DNA of 64,000 nt, from contig NZ_KB911581.1 of the NCBI RefSeq assembly GCF_000383595.1, forward strand, positions 8,329,519 to 8,393,518. The letters run 5' to 3'. Of this stretch, positions 7,722-16,285 are shown in pieces. Position 1 is the first letter of the stretch; every line of letters begins with the position of its first letter. Source of the stretch: Streptomyces bottropensis ATCC 25435. GTDB taxonomy: Bacteria; Actinomycetota; Actinomycetes; Streptomycetales; Streptomycetaceae. The notes beneath the pieces were generated by a model, which ran no database searches, had not been told where the DNA came from, and saw only the letters and a list, made by a program, of their open reading frames with translations. The position numbers and the translations under genes are program-made.

Positions 7722-8497
7722 CCCTGCGCACGACGACGGACAAGGACACGGGCGTGATGCTCGCGACCCTGGACCGCCCGGAGAGACTGAACGCGATCGA
7801 CCTCCCGACGGCCGAGCAACTGACTGCCCTGTGGCGGGAGTTGCGCTACGACGACACCGTACGGGCCGTCGTCCTGACCGGCACCGGCGACCGCGCCTTC
7901 TGCACGGGCCTCGACCGGGACGCCGCGACGGCCGTCCCCCAGCCGAACTCCCCCTACACGATCGAGGACCCCCTCCTCAGGATCGGCCCGAAATCCAACG
8001 ATCTCTGGAAGCCGGTGATCGCGGCCGTGAACGGCATGGCCTGCGGCGGCGCCTTCTACCTCCTCGGCGAGGCGGACTTCCTCGTCGCGGACCCCTCGGC
8101 CACCTTCTTCGACCCCCACACCACCTACGGCATGGTCAGCGCCTTCGAGTCGGTCCTCATGTCCCAGCGCATGCCGTACGGGGAGGCCACCCGCATGGCC
8201 CTGATGGGCACCGCCGAGCGGATGTCGGCGCACCGGGCCTACGAGACGGGACTCGTGTCGGAGGTGACGGACCCGGGCGCCTGCGTCACCGCGGCTCTGC
8301 GCTGCGCCGGGGTGATCGCCGGGTACCCGCCGGAGGCGGTCCAGGGAACGGTCCGCGCCTGCTGGTCGTCCCGGGAGGCGGCAAGGGCGCACGCGCTCGC
8401 GTACGCCCCGCACCTGATCTCGCTGGGCAACCAACCGAGCGCCCGGCAGGGGGAGTTGTTCGCCGGGCGGCGGCAGGGCGGGTTCCGGACGCGATGA
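7718..8497 (+). CDS. Enoyl-CoA hydratase/isomerase (crotonase family)
   Basis: 259 residues if started at GTG 7718, which overlaps the DUF35 stop by four bases and implies translational coupling; the open frame extends upstream but only as antiphase sequence. The crotonase fold is recognised by LDRPERLNAID, the first oxyanion-hole region DRAFCTGLDRD, and KPVIAAVNGMACGGAFYLL. The expected catalytic-Glu segment reads FFDPHTTYGMVSAFES, so the usual Glu position is not obvious. Last gene of an operon with Ltp and DUF35, consistent with hydration of an enoyl-CoA before retro-aldol cleavage. The exact substrate is unknown. Confidence 0.8.
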   Translation: MTLRTTTDKDTGVMLATLDRPERLNAIDLPTAEQLTALWRELRYDDTVRAVVLTGTGDRAFCTGLDRDAATAVPQPNSPYTIEDPLLRIGPKSNDLWKPVIAAVNGMACGGAFYLLGEADFLVADPSATFFDPHTTYGMVSAFESVLMSQRMPYGEATRMALMGTAERMSAHRAYETGLVSEVTDPGACVTAALRCAGVIAGYPPEAVQGTVRACWSSREAARAHALAYAPHLISLGNQPSARQGELFAGRRQGGFRTR

Positions 8498-8755
8498 CCC
8501 TTCGGGGTCAGGACCGGAGGCGATTCCCCGTCCGCCGCCCTCTCCACTCGCTCCGGCGCCGACCCGGGCACAGGCCGTTCCCGGACGTTTCGGCGGGTCA
8601 ACCGCCGCCCCCGTCTCCGGGCCGGCGCCTCGACGCAATAATGCGTCAGCGCGCACACCGGCAACGGCACGGCGTTCGTCTGTGCTCCTGCTGTCACTGG
8701 GTTCTGTGGTGCTGGGGGTGCTGGGGGTGCTGGGTGCGCTGGACCGCCGGCCGGC
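8498..8755. other. Convergent intergenic region with a perfect 6+6 palindrome
   Basis: No gene is evident between the hydratase and the leftward membrane-protein gene. It contains GACGCA and TGCGTC arms separated by ATAA (8632-8647), and tandem GTGCTGGGG units near 8708-8735. The palindrome resembles an operator but has no divergent gene to control. Confidence 0.4.
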
Positions 8756-9982
8756 TCAGCGCCGGGCGTTCGCCGGCACCTTGATCTGGTTCTCGCCCCA
8801 GCCCATCCGGGTCGTCGCCGTGTAGTTCACCGTCGTGCCCGCGTCGAGACCCGCCGCGCGGGCCCTGGCCGACGGTTCGACCAGTACGAGCTGCTCGGCG
8901 AGCAGTTCGCCGGTGGCCGGGTCCACGACCACCCGCTGCTCCACGCTCCCGAGCGGGGTTGCGTGCGTGCCCGGGAAGGCGATGCCGACGCCCTCGCGCC
9001 CCAGCGGATCGGTCACCTGCCCCAGCCCCCGGACGCCGGGCTGTCCGGCCATCACCCGGTACGCGGCGGCCCGGACGGCGGGCTTCACCGGCATCGTGAT
9101 CAGGTCGGCCGCCTGGCGCAGGACGTAGGCCGTACGGTCGCTGATCTCGGCACCGCTGTCCTGCCGGTGTCGGCGCTCCAGCTCGCGCCGCAACTCGGCG
9201 GGGTCGGAGGGGAGTTCGAGCAGATCCTGGTAGGAGGCGTTCCGCGGGCCGAGGGCGTAGATCTTGTCGTCGGCGTCCGTGCGCATGACCGTCGGCGGCC
9301 GGGTGCCCATCGTGTACCCGAGCGTGCCGCCCGCCTCGTTGCCCGTGACCTCCGCCTGCATCGTCCCGGGTGAGCCGGCGGCCCGCCAGCGTGCCGCGTC
9401 CGCCTTGGTCCGGGGGGCGATCTCGGCGTCCAGACCGGAGACCATCAGGCTTCGGGTCCCCGGGCGCACCCCGACCGACCACTCGGAGGTCGCCGAGTCG
9501 CGCACGGCGAAGAGCGGGCCCTCGCCTCCCGCCGCGCCGACGACGTTCACGTCCTGCGAGCGCGTGGTGGTCTGCCAGTACGTTCCCTCGCCGCCCGCCA
9601 CCCCGACCTTCTTGGCCGCGCTGAGCAGTTCGAGGCGGCCGTCCGGCGCGGACGCGTCCGGCCCCGAGGCGGAGGAGGAGTGCGGGGGCGCGCCCGGACC
9701 GACGCCCAGGGGATCCCGGTCCAGGGAACTCACGACCACCGCGGACGCCGCGACGGCCGCGAGGGCGGCCACGGTCCCGAACGGCCGGATGCCGCCCCGC
9801 AGTCGCTCCGGGACACGGAAGCGTGCCGCGCGGCCGTCCGTCGACCGGGCGAGGATGCGGGCCAGGTCCGCGTGCTGCCGCGGGGAGTCCGCGAGCCTCG
9901 CCGGGTCCAGTTCCTCGGGGCGCGCGTCCGCGAGCACCTGCATGACGTCGGTCCGCCCGGACCGTCCGTGGGTGTTCTTCAC
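8756..9982 (-). CDS. CU044_5270-type membrane-anchored protein, partner of the ECF sigma factor
   Basis: 408 residues. A cytoplasmic segment of about 65 residues is followed by one membrane helix (TVAALAAVAASAVVV, about residues 69-83) and a long extracytoplasmic domain containing QTTTRSQDVNV and RTAYVLRQAADLI. Proteins of the CU044_5270 type commonly follow sigma-70-like genes, so an anti-sigma or sigma-linked sensor role is inferred rather than shown. The GTG start overlaps the stop codon of the upstream sigma gene by four bases, so the two are translationally coupled. Confidence 0.75.
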   Translation of the reverse strand: MKNTHGRSGRTDVMQVLADARPEELDPARLADSPRQHADLARILARSTDGRAARFRVPERLRGGIRPFGTVAALAAVAASAVVVSSLDRDPLGVGPGAPPHSSSASGPDASAPDGRLELLSAAKKVGVAGGEGTYWQTTTRSQDVNVVGAAGGEGPLFAVRDSATSEWSVGVRPGTRSLMVSGLDAEIAPRTKADAARWRAAGSPGTMQAEVTGNEAGGTLGYTMGTRPPTVMRTDADDKIYALGPRNASYQDLLELPSDPAELRRELERRHRQDSGAEISDRTAYVLRQAADLITMPVKPAVRAAAYRVMAGQPGVRGLGQVTDPLGREGVGIAFPGTHATPLGSVEQRVVVDPATGELLAEQLVLVEPSARARAAGLDAGTTVNYTATTRMGWGENQIKVPANARR

Positions 9983-10689
9983 GTGAGTGCTCCTCTGCGA
10001 TCGGTGCGGCGCGGGGCGTGGGGTGTGTGGGGTGTGTGGGGTGTGTGAGTTGCTTGGGGCGCCTGGGGCATAGGGGATGCCCGGGGTGCGCGGGGTGCGG
10101 AGTCCGCGTTGCGCGCGGGGGCCGGTGGCGTGTCCCGTACGGGTGTCGTGTCCGCGAGGTGCGCCGGCTCCAGGGCCTTCTCCAGGCGGCGGCGGGCCCG
10201 GTGCAGCCGGACGGTCAGCGTCGCGGTGGTGCAGCCCAGGACCCGGGCGGCCTGTCTGGCGCTCAGCCCGTGCCAGGCGATGAGGGTGAGCAGTTCCCGG
10301 TCGGCGTCGGACAGGCTCGCCAGGGCCTGCAGCGCGGCTTCCCGCTCGGTCACGTCCGCCGCGACGTCGCCGACGCCGGGGCGGGCGCCGCTGCTGATGT
10401 GCTGGGCCTCCGCGGCGGCGAGTGCGTACTGATGGGCGTCCCGGCGGCGCAGTTCACGCACCAGGTTGCGGGCGACCCCCAGGAGCCAGGGCAGCGCGGG
10501 GCGCGGGATGTCCCGCACCCGCCGCCAGGCCACGGTGAAGGTCTCGCTGGTGATGTCCTCCCCCACCTGGCGTCCCACCAGGCTCGTGGCGTAGGCGAGG
10601 ACGCGCGGATAGCACTCCTCGTAGATGTCCCTGAAGCGTTGCGCATGCGTCACGCGCCGTCCCCTCATATCGGCTGTCTCACCGAGCAA
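9979..10689 (-). CDS. ECF-type RNA polymerase sigma factor with a histidine/proline tail
   Basis: 236 residues. Sigma region 2 is visible in YEECYPRVLAYATSLVG and DITSETFTVAWRRVRDIPR, and the region 4 helix-turn-helix in GLSARQAARVLGCTTATLTV. After region 4 there is an unusual tail of about 50 residues rich in Pro, Ala and His, ending in THTPHTPHTPHAP, encoded by 9-bp GTGTGTGGG-like repeats near 10020-10047. Start choice among the first few in-frame codons (10689, or ATG 10668) is uncertain. Coupled to the membrane protein downstream. Confidence 0.85.
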   Translation of the reverse strand: MLGETADMRGRRVTHAQRFRDIYEECYPRVLAYATSLVGRQVGEDITSETFTVAWRRVRDIPRPALPWLLGVARNLVRELRRRDAHQYALAAAEAQHISSGARPGVGDVAADVTEREAALQALASLSDADRELLTLIAWHGLSARQAARVLGCTTATLTVRLHRARRRLEKALEPAHLADTTPVRDTPPAPARNADSAPRAPRASPMPQAPQATHTPHTPHTPHAPRRTDRRGALT

Positions 10690-10813
10690 TGCGCGGGGCG
10701 GCCGACTTCTTACAGGGGGAGCGGGGATTCACGGACCGTGGCCCGCGTCACACGCCGGTGCGTGCGTGCTTGCGTGCGCGCGGGTGGGAGGAGGGGGAGG
10801 GGGCGTCGCGGCC

Positions 10814-13172
10814 CTACGACGTCCGGGCCGTCCCCGTCCCCTTCTCCGCGTCCAGCGCGTACACGCACCGGTCCTTGCTGCACGCGTAGACGACGCCGTC
10901 CTTGACGACGGGCGACCCGGTGATCTCCCCACCCGTGGCGAGCTTCCACCGCAGCCGGCCGTCGTCGGCCTTCAGCGTGTACAGCAGGTGATCCGTCGAG
11001 CCGAAGTGGATCCGCCCCTCCGCCACCGACGGCGCGCCGACGATCTCGCCGCCCGCCTGGAAGCGCCACTTCGGCGTGCCCGTGACCGCGTCGAGGGTGT
11101 AGAGCCCCTTGCCGCTGCCGACATGGACGTGTCCGGCGGCGACCAGGACCGGCTCCAGCGAGGAGCGCGACTCCGTCGCGATCCGCCAGCGGTCGCGGCC
11201 GTCGGTCGCGTCGAGGGCGTAGACCGTGCCGAGGTAGTCGGCGAGGTACACGCCGCCGCCCGTGACGGCCGGGCCCGGCGCGAACGTGGGCGCGGAGAGG
11301 AAGACGGCCGGTGCCTCGAAGTGCCAGCGGACGTGGCCGCTCGCGATGTCGACGGCGAGGACGCGGCTGCCGGCGGAGACGTACACGTAGCCGTCGGCGG
11401 CCGGTGCCAGCCGTACCGGGACGCCGCCGCAGGAGGCCGCGTCCCCGATGGGGTACGACCAGCGCTCCTCGCCCGTACGGGCCTCCAGCGCCCGCAGCCG
11501 GGCGTCCTTCCAGATGTAGACCGTGCCGTCCTGGACGACCGGTCCCGCCTCGGGGGACTCGAAGTCGGTCTGGGCGCCGGTCAGCTCCCAGAGCTTCTGC
11601 CCGTTGGACGCCTCCCAGCCCTGGACGCCGCCGCCGCGGGTGGCGGTGACCACGGTGCCCCGGTCGGCCTTCAGGGAGTACACCCAGGCGTCCGTCGACA
11701 GCCGCCACAGGTCCCCGCCCTCGCGCGCGTCGAGCGCGAAGAGGGTCGGTCCGTCGGAGGCGTGGATACGGCCGTCCGCGACCGCCATCGACCAGGCGAC
11801 GTCACGGGTCTTGAAGCGGCGCCGGCCGGTGGCCACGTCCAGGGCGTGCACCTCGAAGGAGGTGACGTAGACGAGGTCGTCGGCGACGGACGGGGTGCCC
11901 CACACGTCGTTCGACATGCGGAAACGCCAGGGGCGCCAGCCGGAGGGCGCCGCCTCGGGGGTGGCGGGCGGGGCCACCGCGGGCGCGGGGTCGGCGCCGT
12001 TCACGCCGGCGCGCGGGCGGGACCAGGACGCGGCGAGGCCCGCCTCGGGAGGGGGCGCCTTCACGGCGGCCGCGCGGGCGTCGGCGACGCGTGGTCCGGG
12101 ACCGATGGGCACCTGGCCGCCGGCGAGCCGTACGGGTCCGGTGTCGGGGGCGCCGACCGGGGCGGGCGCGGGGTCGTACGGGGGCGGGGGCGGGGGGGAC
12201 GGGGGCGTTGGGGCGGCCCCCGCCACCGCTGCGGCCGGAGGAAGGCTGCGGCTTGGGCGCGGGGCGCCCGCCGCGGCGGGTCTCGATCATGGCGACCGCC
12301 TTCTCGGGCAGCCACGCCGACGCCGTACCGCTGTCGTCCGAGCCGGAACCGAAGAGGTGCGGCGCGAGCTGGGCCTGGAGATCGGCCGGGCCCGGGCGCG
12401 CGGTCGGGTCCATCTGCATACAGGACTCGATCAGCGGGCGCAGGTCGTCCGGGAGGCCGGAGAGGTCGGGGCCCTCACGCAGCAGCATGAAGACGGTCTC
12501 GACGGGGTTGGCGCCGTGGAACGGAGCGTGTCCGGTGGCGGCGAACACGAGCATCGAGCCCAGCGAGAAGACGTCGCTCGCACCGGTCACGCTGCGCGAG
12601 TCCTTCGCCTGCTCGGGCGACATGTACGCGGGCGTCCCGACGGCGACATTGGTCATCGTCAAACGCGTGTTCGATACGCCGGACGCGATGCCGAAGTCGA
12701 TCACGCGCGGCCCGTCCTCGACGACGAGCACGTTGGAGGGCTTCAGGTCACGGTGGACGAGCCCCGCGCCGTGGATGGACTGCAGGGCCTCGGCCACACC
12801 CGCGGCGAACCAGCGGACGGCCTGGACCGGCATCGGACCGCAGTCGTTCACTATTTCCTCGAGCGAGGGCGCGGGGACGTACGCGGTCGCCAGCCACGGC
12901 ACGGCGGCCCGGGGGTCGGCGTCGACCACCGCCGCCGTGTAGAAGCCGGACACCGCGCGGGCGGCCTCGACCTCGCGCGTGAAACGGACCCGGAAGAGCT
13001 GGTCCTCGGCCAGTTCCGTCCGCACCGTCTTGATCGCCACGCGCCGGCCCGACGCCGAGCGCGCCAGATAGACCAGCCCCATGCCGCCGGCACCCAGCCG
13101 TCCCAGCACCTCGAACGGCCCGATCCGCCGCGGATCGTGCTGCGTCAGCTGATCCACCACTTGCCCTGCCAC
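10814..13172 (-). CDS. afsK: AfsK serine/threonine kinase, interrupted by a frameshift
   Basis: The N-terminal kinase has a glycine loop LGRLGAGGMG (about 24-33), Lys48, HRDLKPSN at 140-147, DFG at 159-161, and an activation loop whose Thr169 corresponds to the reported AfsK autophosphorylation site Thr168. After a Pro-rich linker, the C-terminal part carries PQQ-type beta-propeller repeats (for example LYTLDAVTGTPKWRFQAGG). The two halves are in different frames: the kinase frame ends in antiphase sequence, while the propeller frame is open to a stop at 10814. Removing one base from a run of seven C (minus strand; 12192-12198) joins them into about 785 residues, against 799 in S. coelicolor. 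Either a homopolymer sequencing error or a real, possibly reversible, mutation. The product phosphorylates AfsR. Confidence 0.9.
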
Positions 13173-13476
13173 CTCCCCGTACGGACCGCGTCACCCGTGT
13201 TGTGCGCGCGACCCCGTGCAGCGTCTCACCACCGCACCGCCCTGGCGGCACGCACCCCGATTCTTCCTGTACCGGGGGCAGGTTGCGAACCCGGGGGCGA
13301 GTAGGGGTGTCTCAGGACAAAAGCACGTTGTCCGCCTCTCGGGAAGCGGGAGCCCGGATGGTGGGACACCGTGGCGTTCCGCGTACCACCGGCGCACAAC
13401 CCCGTACGTCTGCCGGCGCGACAGCCTCGTCACGCCCCCGGAGCGCCCGCGCGAGCCGTGAGCCGGGCGCGCGGCC
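13173..13476. other. Intergenic region upstream of afsK
   Basis: Non-coding by codon pattern. It must contain the leftward afsK promoter and the 3' end of the VOC gene transcript. No confident promoter hexamers, operator or terminator was recognised. The open frames across it are antiphase. Confidence 0.4.
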
Positions 13477-14409
13477 TCAGCCCTTCCGGCCGCCGTCTTC
13501 TCGCTGGTCAGCGTCGCCCTCCGGGGCGTTCGCGCCGCGTGCGCCCTCCGGTGGGGTGTCGTCCTCCCGCCGGTCGTCCCCCTCCTGCCGCAGTCCGTCC
13601 GGGCGCTGTTCGACCTGGTCCGCCGCCTGTGGTGCTTCCTGCCGGCCGTTTCCGTTCCTTCGTCGCAGCAGCGCGAACGACGCGCCCTGATTGTCCGTGA
13701 CGACCGCCACATTTCCGTACGAGGTGTCGAACGGCGGCACCTGGACGCGCCCCCCGAGCCGGGTGACGGTCGCGAGCGCCGCCTCAGAGTCGTCCGTACC
13801 GAAGTGGACGAGGAAGTGCGGCGGCATCTCCGCCGGGAAGACGTCCGTGAGCGTGGCCCGGCCGAAGTCCGGGACCGCGTCCGGGCCGAAGAGGGCGTCG
13901 TGGAAGAGGTGCGCGTAGAAGGAGTTGGCCGCCTTGGTGTCCCGCGTGTACAGCTCGGCCCACGCGAACGTGCCGGGCTCGTGGCGCCGCCCGAAACCGG
14001 TGTGCGCGCCGGCCTGCCAGAGGCCGAAGACGGCGCTCTCGGGGTCGGTGGCCAGCGCGGCCGTGCCGAGCGTGCCGACCGGGGTCGGCGGGGTGATCAC
14101 CTGACCGCCGGCCGCGGTGATCCGGGAGGTGAGGGCGTACGCGTCCGGGGTGGCGAAGTGCACGGTCCACACCGTGGGGAGGCGGCCGTCGGGCTTGGGG
14201 GCGAGGGCGGCGACGGGGGCGCCCTCGACATGGCCCCACACCTCGTGCGCGCCGTCTCCGGGGGCCACCTTGAAGGTCCATCCGAAGAGTTCGCCGTAGA
14301 ACCGCTTCCCCGCCTCCACGTCGGGCAACTGGGCGTCCACCCAGCAGGGGACGCCCTCGGGGAACGGGACGCTGCCCGCCCCGGTGACGGCACCCGTCTC
14401 ATCGGCCAT
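13477..14409 (-). CDS. Two-domain VOC (glyoxalase-fold) protein next to afsK
   Basis: 310 residues with two vicinal-oxygen-chelate domains: about 18-140 (VPCWVDAQLPDVEAGKRFYG, FGWTF, FATPDAY) and 147-250 (FAWAELYTRDTKAANSFYA, HFLVHFGTDD, NQGASFALL). The last 60 residues are hydrophilic and acidic/basic, low complexity, and probably disordered. The family includes the 27-kDa antigen Cfp30B type; enzymatic activity is usually unproven. It lies immediately upstream of afsK in the same direction. S. coelicolor encodes an AfsK-binding inhibitor, KbpA, near afsK, and whether this VOC protein is that one is worth testing but is not shown here. Confidence 0.75.
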   Translation of the reverse strand: MADETGAVTGAGSVPFPEGVPCWVDAQLPDVEAGKRFYGELFGWTFKVAPGDGAHEVWGHVEGAPVAALAPKPDGRLPTVWTVHFATPDAYALTSRITAAGGQVITPPTPVGTLGTAALATDPESAVFGLWQAGAHTGFGRRHEPGTFAWAELYTRDTKAANSFYAHLFHDALFGPDAVPDFGRATLTDVFPAEMPPHFLVHFGTDDSEAALATVTRLGGRVQVPPFDTSYGNVAVVTDNQGASFALLRRRNGNGRQEAPQAADQVEQRPDGLRQEGDDRREDDTPPEGARGANAPEGDADQREDGGRKG

Positions 14410-14953
14410 AGCCCCAAGCTAAGGGCGGCGCACGCGGGGCGCGCGTCGGGCGCGTCCGTATCGGGGGTGGTGCGTGGGCGGGTGCGGGTGGTCGGGGGGC
14501 GGGGCCGGGTGAGGGCGGTCGGGGTGCGTGGGCGGGTGAAGGCGGTCGGGGTGCGTGGGGTGCGCGGGCGGGTGCGGGTGAGTGGGGGTCGCTCGCGCAG
14601 TTCCCCGCGCCCCTGAAAAGCAGGGGCGGCGCCCCGTGCTTTTCAGGCCGCCTGGCCTGGTCCTTCTGGCCGCAGGGCCTGGTCTTTCAGGGGCGCGGGG
14701 AACTGCGCGAGCAACCACGAACCACCCGCGGCCGAAGTCACACGCACGCCCGCTCGAAGGGGCGCGGGGAACTGCGCGAGAACCCCCACCCACCCGCGGC
14801 CGAAGACCACCCCCGCCCCAAGAACCCCCATTCACCCGAAAGAAACGCGCCAACACACTCCGTGATCACCGCACGAACCCCTAGGTGACGCCCCTGCTCC
14901 CCATTTGCAGTCGGCCGAATCGCGCTCCGATCACCCCTCGGTAAGCTGACGGC
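14410..14953. repeat. Repeat-rich intergenic region with three copies of a dispersed Streptomyces element
   Basis: No gene. The first part is G-rich tandem sequence (GTGCGTGGGCGGGTG units, 14470-14580). Three copies of the element GGCGCGGGGAACTGCGCGA follow: an inverted copy at 14592-14620 and direct copies at 14684-14716 and 14757-14780. The first two can pair as a long stem around a 63-nt loop. The end holds the promoter of the tetR gene. Confidence 0.75.
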
Positions 14954-15601
14954 ATGACAGGACAAGTGCGTACCGTCGACGGCCGCGTGGCCGGCCGACG
15001 AGGGCAGGCGACCCGGCAGAAGCTGCTCGACTGCCTCAGCGAGATGCTCAGCTCGTCGCCCTACCGGGACGTCAAAGTCATTGATGTCGCCCGGAAGGCG
15101 GGCACTTCACCCGCGACCTTCTACCAGTACTTCCCGGACGTCGAGGGCGCCGTCCTGGAGATCGCCGAGCAAATGGCCACCGAGGGCGCCACGTTGACGC
15201 ACCTCCTCGAAGGCCGCTCCTGGGTCGGCAAGGCCGGCTGGCAGACCGCCCAGGAACTCGTCGACGGCTTCCTGGACTTCTGGCGCAAGAACGACGCGAT
15301 CCTCCGCGTCGTCGACCTGGGCGCCGCCGAGGGCGACAAACGCTTCTACAAGATCCGCATGAAGATCCTGAACTCGGTCACCAACTCCCTGTCGGAATCG
15401 GTCTCCGAACTCCAGGCAAAGGGCCGCGTCGACAAGGACGTGAACCCGGCGGCCCTCGCCGGTTCCCTCGTCGCCATGCTCGCCTCGGTCTCCGGGCACC
15501 AGAAGGGCTTCCAGACCTGGGGCGTCAAGCAGGCCGAACTGCGGCCCAATCTGGCCCTGTTGGTCCACCTGGGCATCACCGGCAAGAAACCGACGAAGTA
15601 A
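14954..15601 (+). CDS. TetR-family regulator, candidate repressor of the acyl-CoA regulon
   Basis: 215 residues. The N-terminal DNA-binding domain has RGQATRQKLLDCLSEMLSS and the helix-turn-helix VIDVARKAGTSPATFYQYFP (about residues 41-60). The C-terminal ligand domain is unassigned. It is the only TetR gene inside the cluster of CTGAC-N5-GTCAG operators and faces the nitroreductase/acyl-CoA dehydrogenase genes. Overlapping its own start codon is CTGACGGCATGACAG (14946-14960), a 9-of-10 match to the operator arms, which could mediate autoregulation. The link to the operators is an inference from position and site type; acyl-CoA ligands are common for TetR repressors of such genes. Confidence 0.85.
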   Translation: MTGQVRTVDGRVAGRRGQATRQKLLDCLSEMLSSSPYRDVKVIDVARKAGTSPATFYQYFPDVEGAVLEIAEQMATEGATLTHLLEGRSWVGKAGWQTAQELVDGFLDFWRKNDAILRVVDLGAAEGDKRFYKIRMKILNSVTNSLSESVSELQAKGRVDKDVNPAALAGSLVAMLASVSGHQKGFQTWGVKQAELRPNLALLVHLGITGKKPTK

Positions 15602-15644
15602 CCAGGAGCACCCCGGGCAGGCCCCGGACGCGATTCCTGTCACG

Positions 15645-15677
15645 CAGACGGCACCCTCGACCGAGGAGTGCCGCCTG
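15645..15677. terminator. Terminator hairpin between tetR and the convergent nitroreductase gene
   Basis: Arms CAGACGGCACCCTC and GAGGAGTGCCGCCTG pair around GACC with one mismatch and one bulged A. It lies 44 bp after the tetR stop and 84 bp after the convergent gene end, so it may serve both. Confidence 0.6.
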
Positions 15678-15760
15678 CCGCGTTCAGGGGGACGTGGGGG
15701 GCGTGGAACAGTCAGCCGCACACGAACATGCGAAGAACGACCCCGAGAGGGCGGACTCAC

Positions 15761-16285
15761 TCACCGCCGCACGATCCGGAACACCCGTATCTCCCGGTCC
15801 ACTCGCGCCTGATACGTCGAGTACGGCGGCCAGAACCGCAGCAACTCCTTCCATACGGCGGCCCGTTCCTCTCCCGCCAGCAGATGCGCGGTCACGGGGA
15901 TGTCACGCCCCTTCCAGTTGATCTCGGCGTCAGGATGGGCCAGCAGGTTGGCGCTCCAGGCCGGGTGGCCGGGGCGGCCGAAGTTCGACCCGATGAGCAC
16001 CCAACTGTCCCGCCCCTCCTCGGGCATACACGCCAGCGGCGTACGACGCGGCTCCCCGCTCCGCGCCCCGGTCGCCGTCAGCACCACACCCGGCAGCAGC
16101 TGCGCGCTGAGCAGCACCCGGCCCCGGGTCGCCCGGTGCACGGCGCGGTCCAGCGCCGGTATGACGTGCGGCGCGACCCGGGCGAACACCGGAGCCGAGG
16201 ACACCTTCTGCACCAGCCGCACACCCATGCCCTTCATGCCCTCGGACATCCCCGCCGCCCTTTCCGCCGCCCTTTTCGAAGCCAT
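15761..16285 (-). CDS. Deazaflavin (F420)-dependent nitroreductase family protein
   Basis: 174 residues, Ddn-like split-barrel family using cofactor F420. Family marks are LTATGARSGEPRRTPLACMP, SWVLIGSNFGRPGHPAWSAN and NLLAHPDAEINWKGR. Typical members reduce quinones or act on nitro compounds; the substrate here is unknown. The ATG at 16285 overlaps the TGA of the preceding acyl-CoA dehydrogenase (TGATG), indicating a coupled operon under operator site 4. An in-frame Met at residue 13 is an alternative start. Confidence 0.82.
   Translation of the reverse strand: MASKRAAERAAGMSEGMKGMGVRLVQKVSSAPVFARVAPHVIPALDRAVHRATRGRVLLSAQLLPGVVLTATGARSGEPRRTPLACMPEEGRDSWVLIGSNFGRPGHPAWSANLLAHPDAEINWKGRDIPVTAHLLAGEERAAVWKELLRFWPPYSTYQARVDREIRVFRIVRR

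Noticed and set aside
13191..13712. 173-codon leftward frame upstream of afsK
   Set aside because: Arg/Thr-rich sequence without motifs, partly antiphase to the VOC gene.
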